NCBI RefSeq assembly: GCF_022009635.1
Contig: NZ_CP091716.1
Location: 3,115,001 to 3,179,000, forward strand
DNA length: 64,000 nucleotides
Source of the DNA: Variovorax paradoxus
Lineage (GTDB): Bacteria > Pseudomonadota > Gammaproteobacteria > Burkholderiales > Burkholderiaceae_C
Direction of reading: 5' to 3'
Numbering within the stretch: position 1 is the first letter of the stretch; each line of letters begins with the position of its first letter. Below, piece after piece: positions 1 to 10,105 of this stretch. The translations under genes and the position numbers were made by a program. Below the pieces are notes generated by a model that was not told the DNA's origin, did no database searches, and was given only the letters and a program-made list of their open reading frames with translations.

Positions 1-594
1 GACGATGATCTTGGCCGCCGTCAGTTCGGGCCGGTCGCTCTTGGCGATTTCGCTGCCCACGTAGCTGCTCTTGCCGGTGTCTGCCGCTGCGGTTGCCGTT
101 TCCACTGCTGCGTTGCCTCCGGTCGCCGCTGTGGCGTCGAAGCCGGTGGTGCGCACGGTGATGACTTTGGTGGCGTCGCTGCTTTGCACGGTGGCGATGG
201 CATTGCCGGCGTAGATGGGGCGTTCGAAGGTGTCGGCGCTCACCACCTTGGTGATGTCGCTGATCTGGGCGACGTCGAGCTTGGCGGCCACGCGGGGGGC
301 CACGTTCTTGCCGCCGGCCGTGGCCGGGAACAGGATGTGGCTATAGTTGCCGGCGATGGCCAGCACCTGGGCGGCCACGTTCTCGGCCAGGCCGTGGGCC
401 AAGCCTGCGGCGTCGGCGTGGATGACCTTGGCGACACCGGCGATCTGGGCGGCGGCTTGTGCGGCAGCGCCGGCATTGTGGCCGGCCACCAGCACGTGCA
501 CGTCGCCACCGCAAGCGGCTGCAGCCGTCACGGTGTTCAGGGTTGCGCCCTTGATGGATGCGTTGTCGTGTTCAGCAATAACGAGTACCGACAT
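1..594 (-). CDS. etfA: Electron transfer flavoprotein alpha subunit, 3'-truncated by window edge
   Basis: The first 198 residues of the ETF alpha subunit are present, starting MSVLVIAEHDNASIKGATLN, a classical EtfA N-terminus. The FAD-binding C-terminal domain lies beyond the window edge. ETF takes electrons from FAD-containing acyl-CoA dehydrogenases and passes them to ETF-ubiquinone oxidoreductase. The start codon abuts the etfB stop, so the two subunits form one leftward operon. Two acyl-CoA dehydrogenases in this window are its likely electron donors. Family assignment is secure; specificity for this pathway is inferred from linkage. Confidence 0.93.
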   Translation of the reverse strand, partial: MSVLVIAEHDNASIKGATLNTVTAAAACGGDVHVLVAGHNAGAAAQAAAQIAGVAKVIHADAAGLAHGLAENVAAQVLAIAGNYSHILFPATAGGKNVAPRVAAKLDVAQISDITKVVSADTFERPIYAGNAIATVQSSDATKVITVRTTGFDATAATGGNAAVETATAAADTGKSSYVGSEIAKSDRPELTAAKIIV

Positions 595-1344
595 TTAGAT
601 CACCTTCGCTTCGTTCTTGAGTTTTTCGACCAGGGCGGCCACGTCAGCCACCTTCACGCCGGCGCCGCGCTTGGCGGGTTCGGTCACCTTCAGGGTCTTC
701 AGGCGCGGGGCGACTTGAACGCCGAGGTCTTCGGGCTTGATGGTGTCCAGCGGCTTTTTCTTGGCCTTCATGATGTTGGGCAAGGTGACGTAGCGCGGTT
801 CGTTCAGACGCAGGTCGGCGGTGATGACCGCGGGCAGCGTGAGGCTAAGGGTTTCCAGGCCGCCGTCCACTTCGCGGGTCACGGCTGCCTTGTCGCTGGC
901 GAGCTCGACCTTGGAGGCGAAGGTGGCTTGCGGCAGACCGGCCAGCGCCGCCAGCATCTGGCCGGTCTGGTTGCAGTCGTCGTCGATGGCCTGCTTGCCC
1001 AGGATCACGAGGCCGGGCTGTTCCTTGTCGATCAGGGCCTTAAGCAGCTTAGCCACGGCCAGCGGCTGCAGTTCTTCATTGGTCTCGACTAGGATGCCGC
1101 GGTCGGCACCGATGGCCATGGCGGTGCGCAGCGTCTCCTGGCATTGAGACACGCCGCACGAGACGGCGACGATCTCCGTTGCCGCGCCTTTCTCCCTGAG
1201 CCGCACAGCCTCTTCGACGGCAATCTCGTCGAAGGGGTTCATGCTCATCTTGACATTGGCGATGTCCACGCCGCTGCCATCGCTCTTGACGCGGACCTTG
1301 ACGTTGTAGTCAACCACCCGCTTGACGGGAACCAGGATTTTCAT
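595..1344 (-). CDS. etfB: Electron transfer flavoprotein beta subunit
   Basis: 249 residues starting [20 protein letters not shown], the normal length and N-terminus of EtfB. I chose this start over one 24 bases upstream because MKILVPVKR is where the family begins and GGAAACCCTCCC precedes it. EtfB binds AMP and docks on the dehydrogenase, forming the soluble ETF heterodimer with EtfA. It lies 24 bases downstream of an acyl-CoA dehydrogenase gene on the same strand, so dehydrogenase and electron acceptor are probably co-expressed. Confidence 0.95.
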   Translation of the reverse strand: MKILVPVKRVVDYNVKVRVKSDGSGVDIANVKMSMNPFDEIAVEEAVRLREKGAATEIVAVSCGVSQCQETLRTAMAIGADRGILVETNEELQPLAVAKLLKALIDKEQPGLVILGKQAIDDDCNQTGQMLAALAGLPQATFASKVELASDKAAVTREVDGGLETLSLTLPAVITADLRLNEPRYVTLPNIMKAKKKPLDTIKPEDLGVQVAPRLKTLKVTEPAKRGAGVKVADVAALVEKLKNEAKVI

Positions 1345-1368
1345 GGGAGGGTTTCCTTTCAGGATCAT

Positions 1369-3150
1369 TCAGAGTTGATCGTCCGCCAGGGCCAGCGTGC
1401 TGGCGGCGCCGCCCGTGACGATGTCGCGCAGCATCGGCGCCTGCACCAGGACATGCGCCGCGTAATGGCTGGCTGTGGCGCGCTTGGTACCGAGAAAGCC
1501 CGCATCGCCCGCGCCCGCCGCGAGTTGCGCGGTAGCGGCTTCGGCCATGCGCGCCGACAGCCAGCCGCCGATCACGGTGCCCGCCAGCCGCAGGAAGGGC
1601 ACGGCGCCCGCCGCGCACTGCGCGGGTTGACCGTCGTGGGCCAGCAGCCAGTCGACCGCTTCGTCCAGCGCCTGGGCAGCGGCTGCCAACGCGCGGCCGA
1701 TCTGCGCCAGCACTGCATCGGGCGATTCGACCAACCGGCGCGCATCGCCGTCGATGCGGCCCAGCAGCGCCTTCAGCGTGCGCCCGCCCTCGCGTGCCAG
1801 CTTGCGGCCGATCAGGTCGTTGGCCTGGATGCCCGTGGTGCCTTCGTAGATGGTCGTGATGCGCGCGTCGCGCATGTGCTGGGAGGCGCCGGTTTCCTCG
1901 ACGTAGCCCATGCCGCCATGCACCTGCACGCCGTCGGACGTGATGCCCTGCGCGCTGTCGGTACACCAGCCTTTGACCACCGGTATCAGCAGGCCGACCA
2001 GGGCCTGCGCCTGCGCGCGCTCCTGCGCATCGGCGTGGCCCGCGGCGCGGTCCATCTGACCGGCGCAGAAGTAGGCCAGCGCGCGCATGGCCTCGGTGCG
2101 GGCCTTCATGTCCATCAGCATGCGCCGCACGTCCGGGTGGCCTGCGATGGCGGTGCTGCCGCTGATCAGCGGCTTGCCCTGCACCCGCTCCAGCGCATAG
2201 GCGCGTGCGCGCTGGTAGGCGCGCTCGGAAATGCCCACGCCTTCCAGGCCAACGTTCAGCCGCGCGTGGTTCATCATGGTGAACATGCAGGCCAGCCCCT
2301 GGTGCGGCTCGCCGACCAGGTAGCCGATAGCGCCGCCGCTGTCGCCAAAACTCATCGACGCCGTGGGGCTGCCGTGGATGCCCATCTTGTGCTCAATCGA
2401 CGTGCAGGCCAAGTCGTTGCGTTCGCCCAGGGTGCCATCGTCGTTGACCAGGTACTTCGGGCACAGGAACAGCGAGATGCCTTTCACCCCCGGTGGCGCA
2501 TCGGGTAGGCGCGCCAGCACCAGGTGCACGATGTTCTCGGCCATGTCGTGCTCGCCCCAGGTGATGAAGATCTTGTTGCCGCTGACGTGGTAGTGGTCGC
2601 CCTCGTGTACGGCACGGCTGCGCAGCGCGGCCAGGTCAGAGCCGGCCTGGGGCTCGGTGAGGTTCATGGTGCCCGTCCAGCGGCCCTCGACCATGGGTGC
2701 CAGGAAGCGGCGCTGGAGTGCGTCGCTGCCATGGTGCGCAATGGCCTCCACCGCGCCCAGCGTGAGCATCTGGCACAGGCTGAACGCGAGGTTGGACGAC
2801 TTCCACATCTCCAGCACGGCGGTGGAGACCAGCGTGGGCAGGCCCTGGCCGCCCCATTCGGTGGCAGCGGGCATGCCGTTCCAGCCGTTCTCGCAGAAGC
2901 TGGCCCAGGCTTCGCGAAAGCCGTCGGCGGGCGTGACCCGACCATCGTGCCAGCGCGCGCCCTGCACGTCGCCGGGGCGGTTGAGCGGATCCAGCACGCC
3001 AGCGGCGTAATTAGCCGCCTCCTGCAGGATGGCCTCGACCAGGTCGGGCGTGGTTTCTTCATGGTCGGGCTGGGCGCAGATCGCGTCCAGGCCGCCGACC
3101 TCTTTCATGGCGAACAGCATTTCGCGCAGGGGGGCTATGTAGACAGACAC
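1369..3150 (-). CDS. Acyl-CoA dehydrogenase, long form with extra C-terminal domain
   Basis: 593 residues, about 200 longer than a standard acyl-CoA dehydrogenase. This matches the subfamily with an added C-terminal helical domain (AcdA / methylmercaptopropionyl-CoA dehydrogenase type). Visible blocks are the [10 protein letters not shown] flavin/substrate segment, the [13 protein letters not shown] segment, and IYEGTTGIQ, whose Glu is the usual catalytic base. It should introduce a 2,3-double bond into an acyl-CoA and reduce FAD. Substrate cannot be read from sequence. It sits between the MFS transporter gene and etfB in one leftward run. Confidence 0.9.
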   Translation of the reverse strand: MSVYIAPLREMLFAMKEVGGLDAICAQPDHEETTPDLVEAILQEAANYAAGVLDPLNRPGDVQGARWHDGRVTPADGFREAWASFCENGWNGMPAATEWGGQGLPTLVSTAVLEMWKSSNLAFSLCQMLTLGAVEAIAHHGSDALQRRFLAPMVEGRWTGTMNLTEPQAGSDLAALRSRAVHEGDHYHVSGNKIFITWGEHDMAENIVHLVLARLPDAPPGVKGISLFLCPKYLVNDDGTLGERNDLACTSIEHKMGIHGSPTASMSFGDSGGAIGYLVGEPHQGLACMFTMMNHARLNVGLEGVGISERAYQRARAYALERVQGKPLISGSTAIAGHPDVRRMLMDMKARTEAMRALAYFCAGQMDRAAGHADAQERAQAQALVGLLIPVVKGWCTDSAQGITSDGVQVHGGMGYVEETGASQHMRDARITTIYEGTTGIQANDLIGRKLAREGGRTLKALLGRIDGDARRLVESPDAVLAQIGRALAAAAQALDEAVDWLLAHDGQPAQCAAGAVPFLRLAGTVIGGWLSARMAEAATAQLAAGAGDAGFLGTKRATASHYAAHVLVQAPMLRDIVTGGAASTLALADDQL

Positions 3151-3174
3151 AGCGAATTTCCTTGATGGCTACGA

Positions 3175-4542
3175 TCAGGCGTTTTGCGGCGTCTGTTGCG
3201 ACGGGCGCAACTCGCGTGCAGCCTCTTGCGGGCCCACCGACGCCGGGCCGCCATGCCTGATGAACGCCAGGGCGATCGAGCCGATGATTCCGAAAGCCCC
3301 GATCACCAGGAAGTTCTGCTCCAGCGGCAGCTCAAGCGCAACGATCTGGCCGATTAGCAGCGGCGCCGCGATCGCGCCCAGGCGCCCCACGCCGGAGGCC
3401 ATGCCGATGCCGGTCGAGCGGATGGACATCGGGTAAAACTGCCCGCAGTAGGCATAGGCCACCAATTGCGCGCCGGTGGTGCAGGCGCCGACCGCGCCGA
3501 TGATCAGATAACGCAGCTCGGTCGAGGTCTGGAACGTCATCAGGTACAGCAGCACGCCGCCCAGCGCATACATCCCCACCAGCACCCACTTGATGTTGAA
3601 CTTGTCGGCGAGCCACCCGCCTCCCACGGCACCGATGATGGCGCCAACGTTCAGCGCGATCACGAAGCTGAGGGCAGACCCCAGGCTGTAGCCAGCCATA
3701 GCCATCAGCTTGGTCAGCCAGCTGCTGAGCGCATAGACCATGAACAGGCCCGAGAAGAAGGCGATCCAGAACAGCACCGTGCTCGGGCCTCGCCCGTCCT
3801 GGAACAGCCGGGAGACCGGCGCACCCGCCACGCGGTCGGCGGTGGGCACGACGAACTGGGCGTCCGCCGGGTGCTTGACTCCCGGCTGGAGATTACGGGC
3901 CACTTCGGCCAGTTCGCCGTTGCGGCTGCGCGAGATCAGGTAGGTCATTGATTCCGGCACCAGCTTCAAGATGAACGGAATCAGCAGGACCGGCACACCC
4001 GCTGCGATGAAAACGACCTGCCAGCCGTACTCGCCGATCAGCTGCTTGCCGAGCACCGCGGCCAGGATGCCGCCCAGTGCGTAGCCCGAAGTCATCAGCG
4101 CCGTCATCAGGCTGCGGATCTTCTTGGGCGAGTACTCGACCATCTGTGCCACGATGACCGGCAGCACACCGCCAATCCCCAGGCCCGCGATGAAGCGCAC
4201 CACGCTGAAGCTGATGGGATCCTTGGTGAATCCGGCGGCCGCGGTGAACACGCTGAACAGCATGACGCCAATGGAGAGGGCCCAGCGCCGACCAATCCGG
4301 TCGGACAGCGTGCCCAGAACCATGGCGCCGAACATCATGCCGAACAGGGCCGAACTGGCCATGAAACCGGCAGTCGATGCGTTCACGCCCATCTGCTGCA
4401 TGATGGACGGCAGGGCGATGCCCACCACGGCGATGTCATAGCCGTCGATGATGAGAATCAACAGGCACCACAGAAGCACCTTGGCATGAAAGCGGTTGAA
4501 GCGAGCGTCGTCGGCGAGCTTCTGCATGTCGATTTGGCACAC
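3175..4542 (-). CDS. MFS transporter, aromatic acid:H+ symporter (AAHS) type
   Basis: 455-residue inner-membrane transporter with twelve predicted helices. DGYD in the first helix is typical of the aromatic acid/H+ symporter branch (PcaK/BenK type), and the DRIGRR loop between helices 2 and 3 is the MFS signature. It is the first gene of the leftward acyl-CoA dehydrogenase-etfBA run, so it likely imports the carboxylic acid degraded by this cluster. A branched or alicyclic acid is as possible as an aromatic one. Confidence 0.88.
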   Translation of the reverse strand: MCQIDMQKLADDARFNRFHAKVLLWCLLILIIDGYDIAVVGIALPSIMQQMGVNASTAGFMASSALFGMMFGAMVLGTLSDRIGRRWALSIGVMLFSVFTAAAGFTKDPISFSVVRFIAGLGIGGVLPVIVAQMVEYSPKKIRSLMTALMTSGYALGGILAAVLGKQLIGEYGWQVVFIAAGVPVLLIPFILKLVPESMTYLISRSRNGELAEVARNLQPGVKHPADAQFVVPTADRVAGAPVSRLFQDGRGPSTVLFWIAFFSGLFMVYALSSWLTKLMAMAGYSLGSALSFVIALNVGAIIGAVGGGWLADKFNIKWVLVGMYALGGVLLYLMTFQTSTELRYLIIGAVGACTTGAQLVAYAYCGQFYPMSIRSTGIGMASGVGRLGAIAAPLLIGQIVALELPLEQNFLVIGAFGIIGSIALAFIRHGGPASVGPQEAARELRPSQQTPQNA

Positions 4543-4711
4543 GTGTTTGTCTCCTTTGAGTTAGGCTCTGGATCGTGGGGCGGCGGTCATCGCCGCTCCG
4601 CTACATGTCGTCCAGCGCACACAAGGAATCCTAGGTGCCGGTGCTGCGAGCCGCGATGACGAAGCGCCCCGATCGAATGACAAACGGCCCCTTTCTGAGA
4701 GCACTGTTCAA

Positions 4712-5261
4712 GTGCGCCAAGAGGTCAGGCGTCAAGCTGAATATGGTCGCCGCGTGCGGCTGATATTCCAGCACGAAGGGCGCTTCTGCCTGCTGGGAAC
4801 ACCCCGGCAGTGTTGGGTGCCCAGGGGCTCACGCCCCATCGTCGGCGCACGCCTCAACGCCAGACCCTGTACGCCTTCGCCGCCGTCAGCACGCACGATG
4901 GCGTGATTGACTCTCTGGTGCTGCCCTGGGCCAACGCTGAGACGATGCAGGTGTTCCTGGCCGAGATGGCGCGACGCCATGCCGTCGAGTTCATCATGAT
5001 GGTCATGGATCAGGCGGGTTGGCACATCGCGGGTCACTTGGATGTGCCACAGAATATGCGCCTAGAGTTTCTGCCAGCCTTGAGCTGAACCCGGTCGAGC
5101 ATCTGTGGAAGGTGCCGTGCCAGGATTGGTTTGCCAACACGGTGTTCAAAGAACTGGAGGCCGTACACGACGCGCTGGTGCAAGGACTCATTGCTCTCGA
5201 AACACATCAGCAAAGAACCCAGTCAATGACAGGCTTGATTGGGTTACTTCTATATCCTTGA
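4712..5261 (+). pseudogene. IS630-family transposase remnant, frameshifted
   Basis: Fragments of an IS630-type DDE transposase lie in three frames. The part around 4,740-4,830 resembles the VRLIFQHEGRF segment. The part at 4,810-5,088 contains TLYAFAAVSTHDGVIDSLVL and the catalytic-core VMDQAGWH. The part at 5,075-5,200 contains LNPVEHLWK, the conserved block carrying the last catalytic acid. The reading frame changes near 4,820 and 5,080 and the N-terminus is missing, so it is dead. It separates the transporter/ETF arm from the rest of the catabolic cluster and marks past transposition there. Confidence 0.8.
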
Positions 5262-5276
5262 GGGCAAATTAGTGCA

Positions 5277-6326
5277 TCAGGCGAGCCGATAGCGCATTGC
5301 GCCGTCTTCGTCTTCTGCAGACACGATTTCCCCACGCTGGTCGAGATAGTTTAGGTGGGCGAGCGTCTCTCCGGTCGCGAGGTTGAGGTGCATTTGCTCC
5401 GCAACAATGGACGAACGGTACAGGGCGCGAACCAGGTCGATGACCCTCAGAGGCTGCGCAAGTTGTTGCCTGACGCGGTCGGTGCCTCTGACGGTGCTCG
5501 CACGCAGTTGCTCCAACCGTAGGTGCAGGCCATGGAAAGGTTCGTTGTGGGCAGGCAGAATCAGGGCGCTCCCAGGTACGCGTTGCATCAACCGGTCGAT
5601 GGAATCGAGCCAACCCTGCAGAGGATTCGCATGCGGCTCGGTGGCGTACACGGAGGTATTGGAACTGATCCTGGGAAGAACCTGATCCCCCGATATCAGC
5701 AAATCCAGTTCGCGCGAGTAGAAGCACGCGTGCTCGGGGGAATGTCCTGTGCCGACGATGACTTCCCATTCCTGGTCCCCGATCCGCAACATCTGGCCAT
5801 CCGTGAGCCGCACAAAGCTGTCAGGCAATGGATGGATCATTTTACCGAAGTCACCGAACCGGGTGCGGTACTCATCCACCTCGGTGTCGCTCCATCCGGC
5901 CCTCCGATAGAAGCGAACGCCATCGACTGGCGCTTCCCGCCCCGTATCGGCAAGCATCACCCGACAGCTCAAATACTCGTCTCGTGTCATCCAAAGCGCG
6001 CATTCGAAGCGACGTGTCAACCATCCCGCCATGCCCACATGATCCGGGTGCATGTGCGTCGCTATCACACGGGAGATGGGTCGGCCGGCTAGCGGCCCCT
6101 GCGGAGCGAGCAAGGCGAGCCACGCGTTCCTGACGTCCACGCTGCGAATGCCCGTGTCCACGACCGCCCAACCAGGACCGTCGCTCAATGCCCAGAGGTT
6201 GATGTGATCCAGGGAAAACGGCAGCGGCATGCGCAGCCACAGCACACCAGGCTTGATTTCCGTGGCTTGGCCAGGGAGTGGGAGATCCGAGAACGGATAC
6301 GAGAGTGCCGGGGCTGCGTCGGTCAT
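5277..6326 (-). CDS. MBL-fold metallohydrolase
   Basis: 349-residue metallo-β-lactamase-fold protein. The metal motif HMHPDH is at residues 91-96, followed by a GHSPEH histidine near 193 and ISGDQVL carrying the bridging Asp. A C-terminal helical region follows residue 260. It has no signal peptide and should be cytoplasmic. The GHSPEH/SGDQ pattern is that of glyoxalase II-like or thioesterase-like hydrolases. A role in hydrolysing a CoA thioester or lactone of the neighbouring pathway is plausible but only inferred from position. Confidence 0.8.
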   Translation of the reverse strand: MTDAAPALSYPFSDLPLPGQATEIKPGVLWLRMPLPFSLDHINLWALSDGPGWAVVDTGIRSVDVRNAWLALLAPQGPLAGRPISRVIATHMHPDHVGMAGWLTRRFECALWMTRDEYLSCRVMLADTGREAPVDGVRFYRRAGWSDTEVDEYRTRFGDFGKMIHPLPDSFVRLTDGQMLRIGDQEWEVIVGTGHSPEHACFYSRELDLLISGDQVLPRISSNTSVYATEPHANPLQGWLDSIDRLMQRVPGSALILPAHNEPFHGLHLRLEQLRASTVRGTDRVRQQLAQPLRVIDLVRALYRSSIVAEQMHLNLATGETLAHLNYLDQRGEIVSAEDEDGAMRYRLA

Positions 6327-6673
6327 GATGCTTGATTTACATTCTGGCAGTGCTGCTCCTAATGGCGCAGAGCCATCACTCCTATGCAGTGCGAGCTCAG
6401 TTTTAGCTTAGGAAGCTTAGAAGTCAGCCTCAACGGTGGCAATGACGAATGACCTCGATAGGCTGATGGAAAACGTCTGCTTCCTGGCACAGCCTGTCGC
6501 TGCGCTGCCGTCGGTGCAACTGCCCCAACGGCGGCAAACAGTCTCTTGAGCGCACGAGAGCCTCGCTCGAGGTAGGCCAGGGCCCCGGCAGCTATGAAGG
6601 CACCGATCTTCTCGGTGGCCGGCTACAGCCTCGTGGCCGAGCCGGAATCCGTCGAATGCCTCTATGTAGGGTT
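6327..6673. other. Non-coding stretch between MBL hydrolase and AraC regulator
   Basis: About 350 bases. The reading frames that cross it look like composition artefacts and have no recognisable domain. I see no RNA gene or clear terminator. It probably holds the promoter of the leftward MBL gene and debris from earlier rearrangement. Confidence 0.4.
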
Positions 6674-7702
6674 CTACCTGCTGCGCGAGCGGGCACGGTA
6701 GGCTCCCGGCGCGCTGCCGGTCCAGACCTTGAAGGCGCGCTGGAAGGCGGTGCTGTCGGTGAAGCCCAGGTCGGCGGCGATGGCGACGAGCGAGGCTTCG
6801 CTGCTGGTCAGGCGCACGATCGCCATGTCGCGCCGCAACTGGTCCTTTAGCGCCTGGAAGGAAGTGCCCTCGGAGGCCAGGTGCCGTTGCAACGCGCTCA
6901 CCGACAAGTGCAGGCGCTGCGCGGTGACGACCAGGTCGGGCCATTCCGGGCTGGCCCGCTGCAGCACCATGCGGACCCGCGCGCTGGCGCTGCGCTCGTT
7001 CAGGTAAGGCCCCACCACGTTGCCCGGCGTGGCGCGCAGGAAGGACTGCAGCGCGTCCCGATCGCGCCGCACCGGCTGTTTAAAGGCATCGGCGTCGAAC
7101 CAGGCGGCCGTGCGCGGCTGCCCGAAGCACAGCGTGCCGGAAAAGATGCGCCCGTAGCTCATCGCATGGAGCGGCAGCGCAAAATTGAAGTCGAATCGCT
7201 GCGGCACCAGCCGGCCGCCGTGCAGCCACAGCAACAAGCGCCAGAACACGCGCAGCAGATGTGCATGAAGGAATTCGGCATGTGCGCCCGGGCCGCCGCG
7301 CATCTCCAGCGCGAAGCCCCCCAGCGCGCCCTCGGTCACGGGCACCAGCGTCACGTCGTCCTGCAGCAGGGCGAAGGATTCGCTCAGGCGACGCAGGGCG
7401 CATGACAACGAATGGGCAGTGAACGCGCTGCGCACCATTAGCGCGAAGCTGCCCGGGCGCATGGGTCGCTCATGTAGGTAGCCCAGGCACTCGTCGTTCA
7501 GGCTGTCCTTGACAGCGATAAATAGCGCGTTGAACTGCTCCACGGTTACGCGCGAATCCTTGAGCTCCAGCAGCGATTCGCTGATGCCGGCGCGCCCCAG
7601 CACGCCCTTCAGCCATTCTTGCGTGGCCAGCCCCTTGCCGCGCGCGCCGTCCAGCAGGCCATGCACGGCAAAGATAGGAGCGGTGAAGACGGGTTGCAGC
7701 AT
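6674..7702 (-). CDS. AraC-family transcriptional regulator
   Basis: 342 residues with an arabinose-binding-like sensory domain over roughly residues 20-210 and a C-terminal double helix-turn-helix over about 240-335. The second HTH contains SLVAIAADLGFTDSTAFQRAFK and ends in the GSAPGAYRARS block, matching the AraC signature. It is divergent from the acyl-CoA dehydrogenase at 7,897, with a 194-base shared intergenic region. It is therefore the probable activator of the rightward catabolic operon, responding to the substrate or its CoA ester. Confidence 0.9.
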   Translation of the reverse strand: MLQPVFTAPIFAVHGLLDGARGKGLATQEWLKGVLGRAGISESLLELKDSRVTVEQFNALFIAVKDSLNDECLGYLHERPMRPGSFALMVRSAFTAHSLSCALRRLSESFALLQDDVTLVPVTEGALGGFALEMRGGPGAHAEFLHAHLLRVFWRLLLWLHGGRLVPQRFDFNFALPLHAMSYGRIFSGTLCFGQPRTAAWFDADAFKQPVRRDRDALQSFLRATPGNVVGPYLNERSASARVRMVLQRASPEWPDLVVTAQRLHLSVSALQRHLASEGTSFQALKDQLRRDMAIVRLTSSEASLVAIAADLGFTDSTAFQRAFKVWTGSAPGAYRARSRSR

Positions 7703-7896
7703 TGCGTGTGATCGAAGGAGCCAACGCCGGTCGCGCGGGCCAAAAGAAGTTATTTGTCAGTTGATTGAGGCAATCCGCTATCGCCCTCGCAGGGGCCAAT
7801 TACTACGATTGTCGCATCCCCAAAAACACTTCGGCAGTGGCGCTGTGCGGAACGCCCGGTGCGGGGTCAGAAGCCAACATACAAGGAGACATGCCC

Positions 7897-9042
7897 ATGC
7901 TGCCACAGCTGTATCGCCACGCCTGGATGGACCACGAGATCGACGCTTTTCGCGAGCAGGTGCGTCGCTACGTTGCCGCCGAATTCACTCCCCGGCTCGA
8001 CGAATGGCGCCGCCAGGGCTACATCCCGCGCGAGGTCTGGCGTCCGTTCGGCGGGATGAGCTTTCTGCTGCCCGAGATGCCCGAGACCTATGGTGGTGCC
8101 GGCGCCAGCCTCGCCTACCAGCTGGTGGTGCAGGACGAACTGGCCAAGGCCGAGATGCCGGTCAATATCGCGGTGCACACCATCGCTTCGCATTACATCC
8201 TGGACTTTGGCACCGAAGCGCAAAAGCAGCGCTGGCTGCCCAAGGTGACGAACGGCGAGATGCTGGCCGCCATCGCGATGACCGAGCCGGGCTGCGGCTC
8301 GGATCTGAAGGCCATCTCCACCCGGGCCCGGCGCGACGGCGACTACTACGTGATCGACGGCGCCAAGACCTTCATCACCAACGGCTTCACCGGAAACCTG
8401 CTGATCGTCGCGGCGCGCACCAGTGGCGCGGGCAGCAAAGGGGTGTCGCTGTTCGTACTGGAGACCGAGAACCTGCCAGGCTTTCGTGTGGGCCGCCTGC
8501 TTGAAAAGATCGGCATGCAGGCCTCGGACACGGCGGAGCTCTTCTTCGACAGCGTGCGCGTTCCAGCCGACCAACTGCTGGGGAGCGTTGAAGGCCAAGG
8601 CTTTGGGCAACTGATGGGCGCGCTGCCCTACGAGCGCATGGTCATTGCAGTGCCGGCGGCGGCCGTCATCGACCGGGCGTTGGAGCTCACCATCGAATAC
8701 ACGAAGCAGCGCAAGATATTCGGTGCGCCTCTGTTCGACATGCAGACAACGCGCCAAAAGCTGGCCGAGATGGCGACCATCGCGCATGTGGTGCGCAGCT
8801 TCGTCAACGACTGTACACAGAGACTGCTGGACGGCACACTCGACAACGAGGCCGCCTACATGGCCAAGTGGTGGTGCACCGAACAGCAGTGCCGCGTGGT
8901 GGACGAGTGTCTCCAATTGTTCGGCGGCTACGGCTACATGGCCGAGTATCCGATCGCGCGGATGTATGCCGCTTCGCGAGTGCAGAAGATCTACGGCGGC
9001 GCCAACGAGGTCCTGAAAGACCTGGTTTCGAGGAAGCTGTGA
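7897..9042 (+). CDS. Acyl-CoA dehydrogenase, LCAD/isovaleryl-CoA dehydrogenase-like
   Basis: 381 residues, standard family length. I chose ATG 7,897 because AAGGAG lies 8 bases upstream; the in-frame ATG at 7,891 is too close to it. AMTEPGCGSDL (128-138) and the FITNG segment mark the flavin/substrate domain. The usual Glu of YEG near the C-terminus is Gly here (IYGGANEV), while LPYERMV places Glu246 where long-chain and isovaleryl-CoA dehydrogenases carry their base. First gene of the rightward operon, presumably feeding electrons to the linked ETF. Confidence 0.93.
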   Translation: MLPQLYRHAWMDHEIDAFREQVRRYVAAEFTPRLDEWRRQGYIPREVWRPFGGMSFLLPEMPETYGGAGASLAYQLVVQDELAKAEMPVNIAVHTIASHYILDFGTEAQKQRWLPKVTNGEMLAAIAMTEPGCGSDLKAISTRARRDGDYYVIDGAKTFITNGFTGNLLIVAARTSGAGSKGVSLFVLETENLPGFRVGRLLEKIGMQASDTAELFFDSVRVPADQLLGSVEGQGFGQLMGALPYERMVIAVPAAAVIDRALELTIEYTKQRKIFGAPLFDMQTTRQKLAEMATIAHVVRSFVNDCTQRLLDGTLDNEAAYMAKWWCTEQQCRVVDECLQLFGGYGYMAEYPIARMYAASRVQKIYGGANEVLKDLVSRKL

Positions 9043-9044
9043 AC

Positions 9045-10094
9045 ATGCCGCACACGCTGCAGTTGCCTCTGCACGGCGTCCGTGTGGTGGAGTTTGAGGG
9101 CATCGGTCCAGGCCCTCTGGCCGCCAGGATGCTGGTCGACATGGGCGCCGAGGTGATCGCGCTGGCACGGGCCGAGCAGGCTGCTGGGGCGCAGCGGCTG
9201 GGCGGGGCGGTGGAGAACCCGCTGCACCGCGGCAAGAAGGTCGAGGTCATCGACCTGAAGTCGCCCGGTGGCAAGGCGCGCGCACTGGAACTGATTGCCC
9301 AGGCCGACGCTCTGATCGAAGGCTTTCGCCCAAGGGTGATGGAGCGGCTGGGCTTCGGCCCCGCAGATTGCGCGGCGCTCAATCCCCGGCTGGTCTATGG
9401 CCGGATGACGGGCTGGGGCCAGGACGGGCCACTTGCCCAGGCCGCGGGCCACGACCTGAACTACGTCGCGCTGACAGGCCTGCTGTCGCTGTCGGCGCAC
9501 AGGGGGCAGGCGCCCATCGTGCCGCCCTCGGTACTCGGGGATGGGGCCGGGGCGCTGGGCATGGCCTTCGGCGTCGCCTGCGCGCTGGTCGATGCGCGCG
9601 CCACCGGCCACGGCCGGGTCGTGGACGCCGCGATCATTGACATCGTGGCCATGCTGGGCACGCTGGTGCATTGGATTCGCGCCAATGGGCAAATTGACGG
9701 CGCGCAGCCGAGCCCGTTTCACGATTCGCCGTTCTATGACGTATACGCTTGCGCTGACGGCGGCTTCATCAGCCTCGCAGCAGTGGAGCCAGCGTTCCAC
9801 GCGCTTCTGCTGTCGAAGCTGGGCCTTGCTGACGTGAACCCCGCCGAGCAGTACGACGCGGCGACGTGGCCAGCGCTGAAAGAGCGGATCGCAGCCTTTA
9901 TCCGCAGCCAACCCAGGGCGCACTGGTGCGCGCTGCTCGAAGGCAGCGACGCCTGCTTTGCGCCCGTGCTCAGCCTCGCCGAGGCGGTGCGGCATCCGCA
10001 TAACGCAGCACGGGGCATTTACCAGATCACCCCATCCGGCGCCATCGAAGCGGCCCCGGCCCCACGGTTCCAGGCACTCGACACAACTACCTAG
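9045..10094 (+). CDS. CaiB/BaiF-family protein, α-methylacyl-CoA racemase type
   Basis: 349 residues beginning 2 bases after the previous stop. The family includes CoA transferases and racemases. Here AGHDLNY places His136 and GDGAGA places Asp166, 30 residues apart, as in the mycobacterial racemase (His126/Asp156). This favours α-methylacyl-CoA racemase over a formyl-type transferase. The enzyme epimerises 2-methyl-branched acyl-CoAs so that an S-specific dehydrogenase can use them. Its presence suggests that the pathway substrate has an α-methyl or similar branch. Confidence 0.85.
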   Translation: MPHTLQLPLHGVRVVEFEGIGPGPLAARMLVDMGAEVIALARAEQAAGAQRLGGAVENPLHRGKKVEVIDLKSPGGKARALELIAQADALIEGFRPRVMERLGFGPADCAALNPRLVYGRMTGWGQDGPLAQAAGHDLNYVALTGLLSLSAHRGQAPIVPPSVLGDGAGALGMAFGVACALVDARATGHGRVVDAAIIDIVAMLGTLVHWIRANGQIDGAQPSPFHDSPFYDVYACADGGFISLAAVEPAFHALLLSKLGLADVNPAEQYDAATWPALKERIAAFIRSQPRAHWCALLEGSDACFAPVLSLAEAVRHPHNAARGIYQITPSGAIEAAPAPRFQALDTTT

Positions 10095-10105
10095 GAGACA
10101 AGCAC

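Noticed and set aside
1335..1346. TTTTCAT near the etfB start as a second ICE attachment site
   Set aside because: It has only four T residues, lies inside the etfB ribosome-binding/start region, and the catabolic genes continue on both sides.
6417..6944. Minus-strand 175-codon frame overlapping the 3' end of the AraC gene
   Set aside because: Overlaps a well-supported HTH domain in another frame, and its translation is Arg-rich with no recognisable motif.
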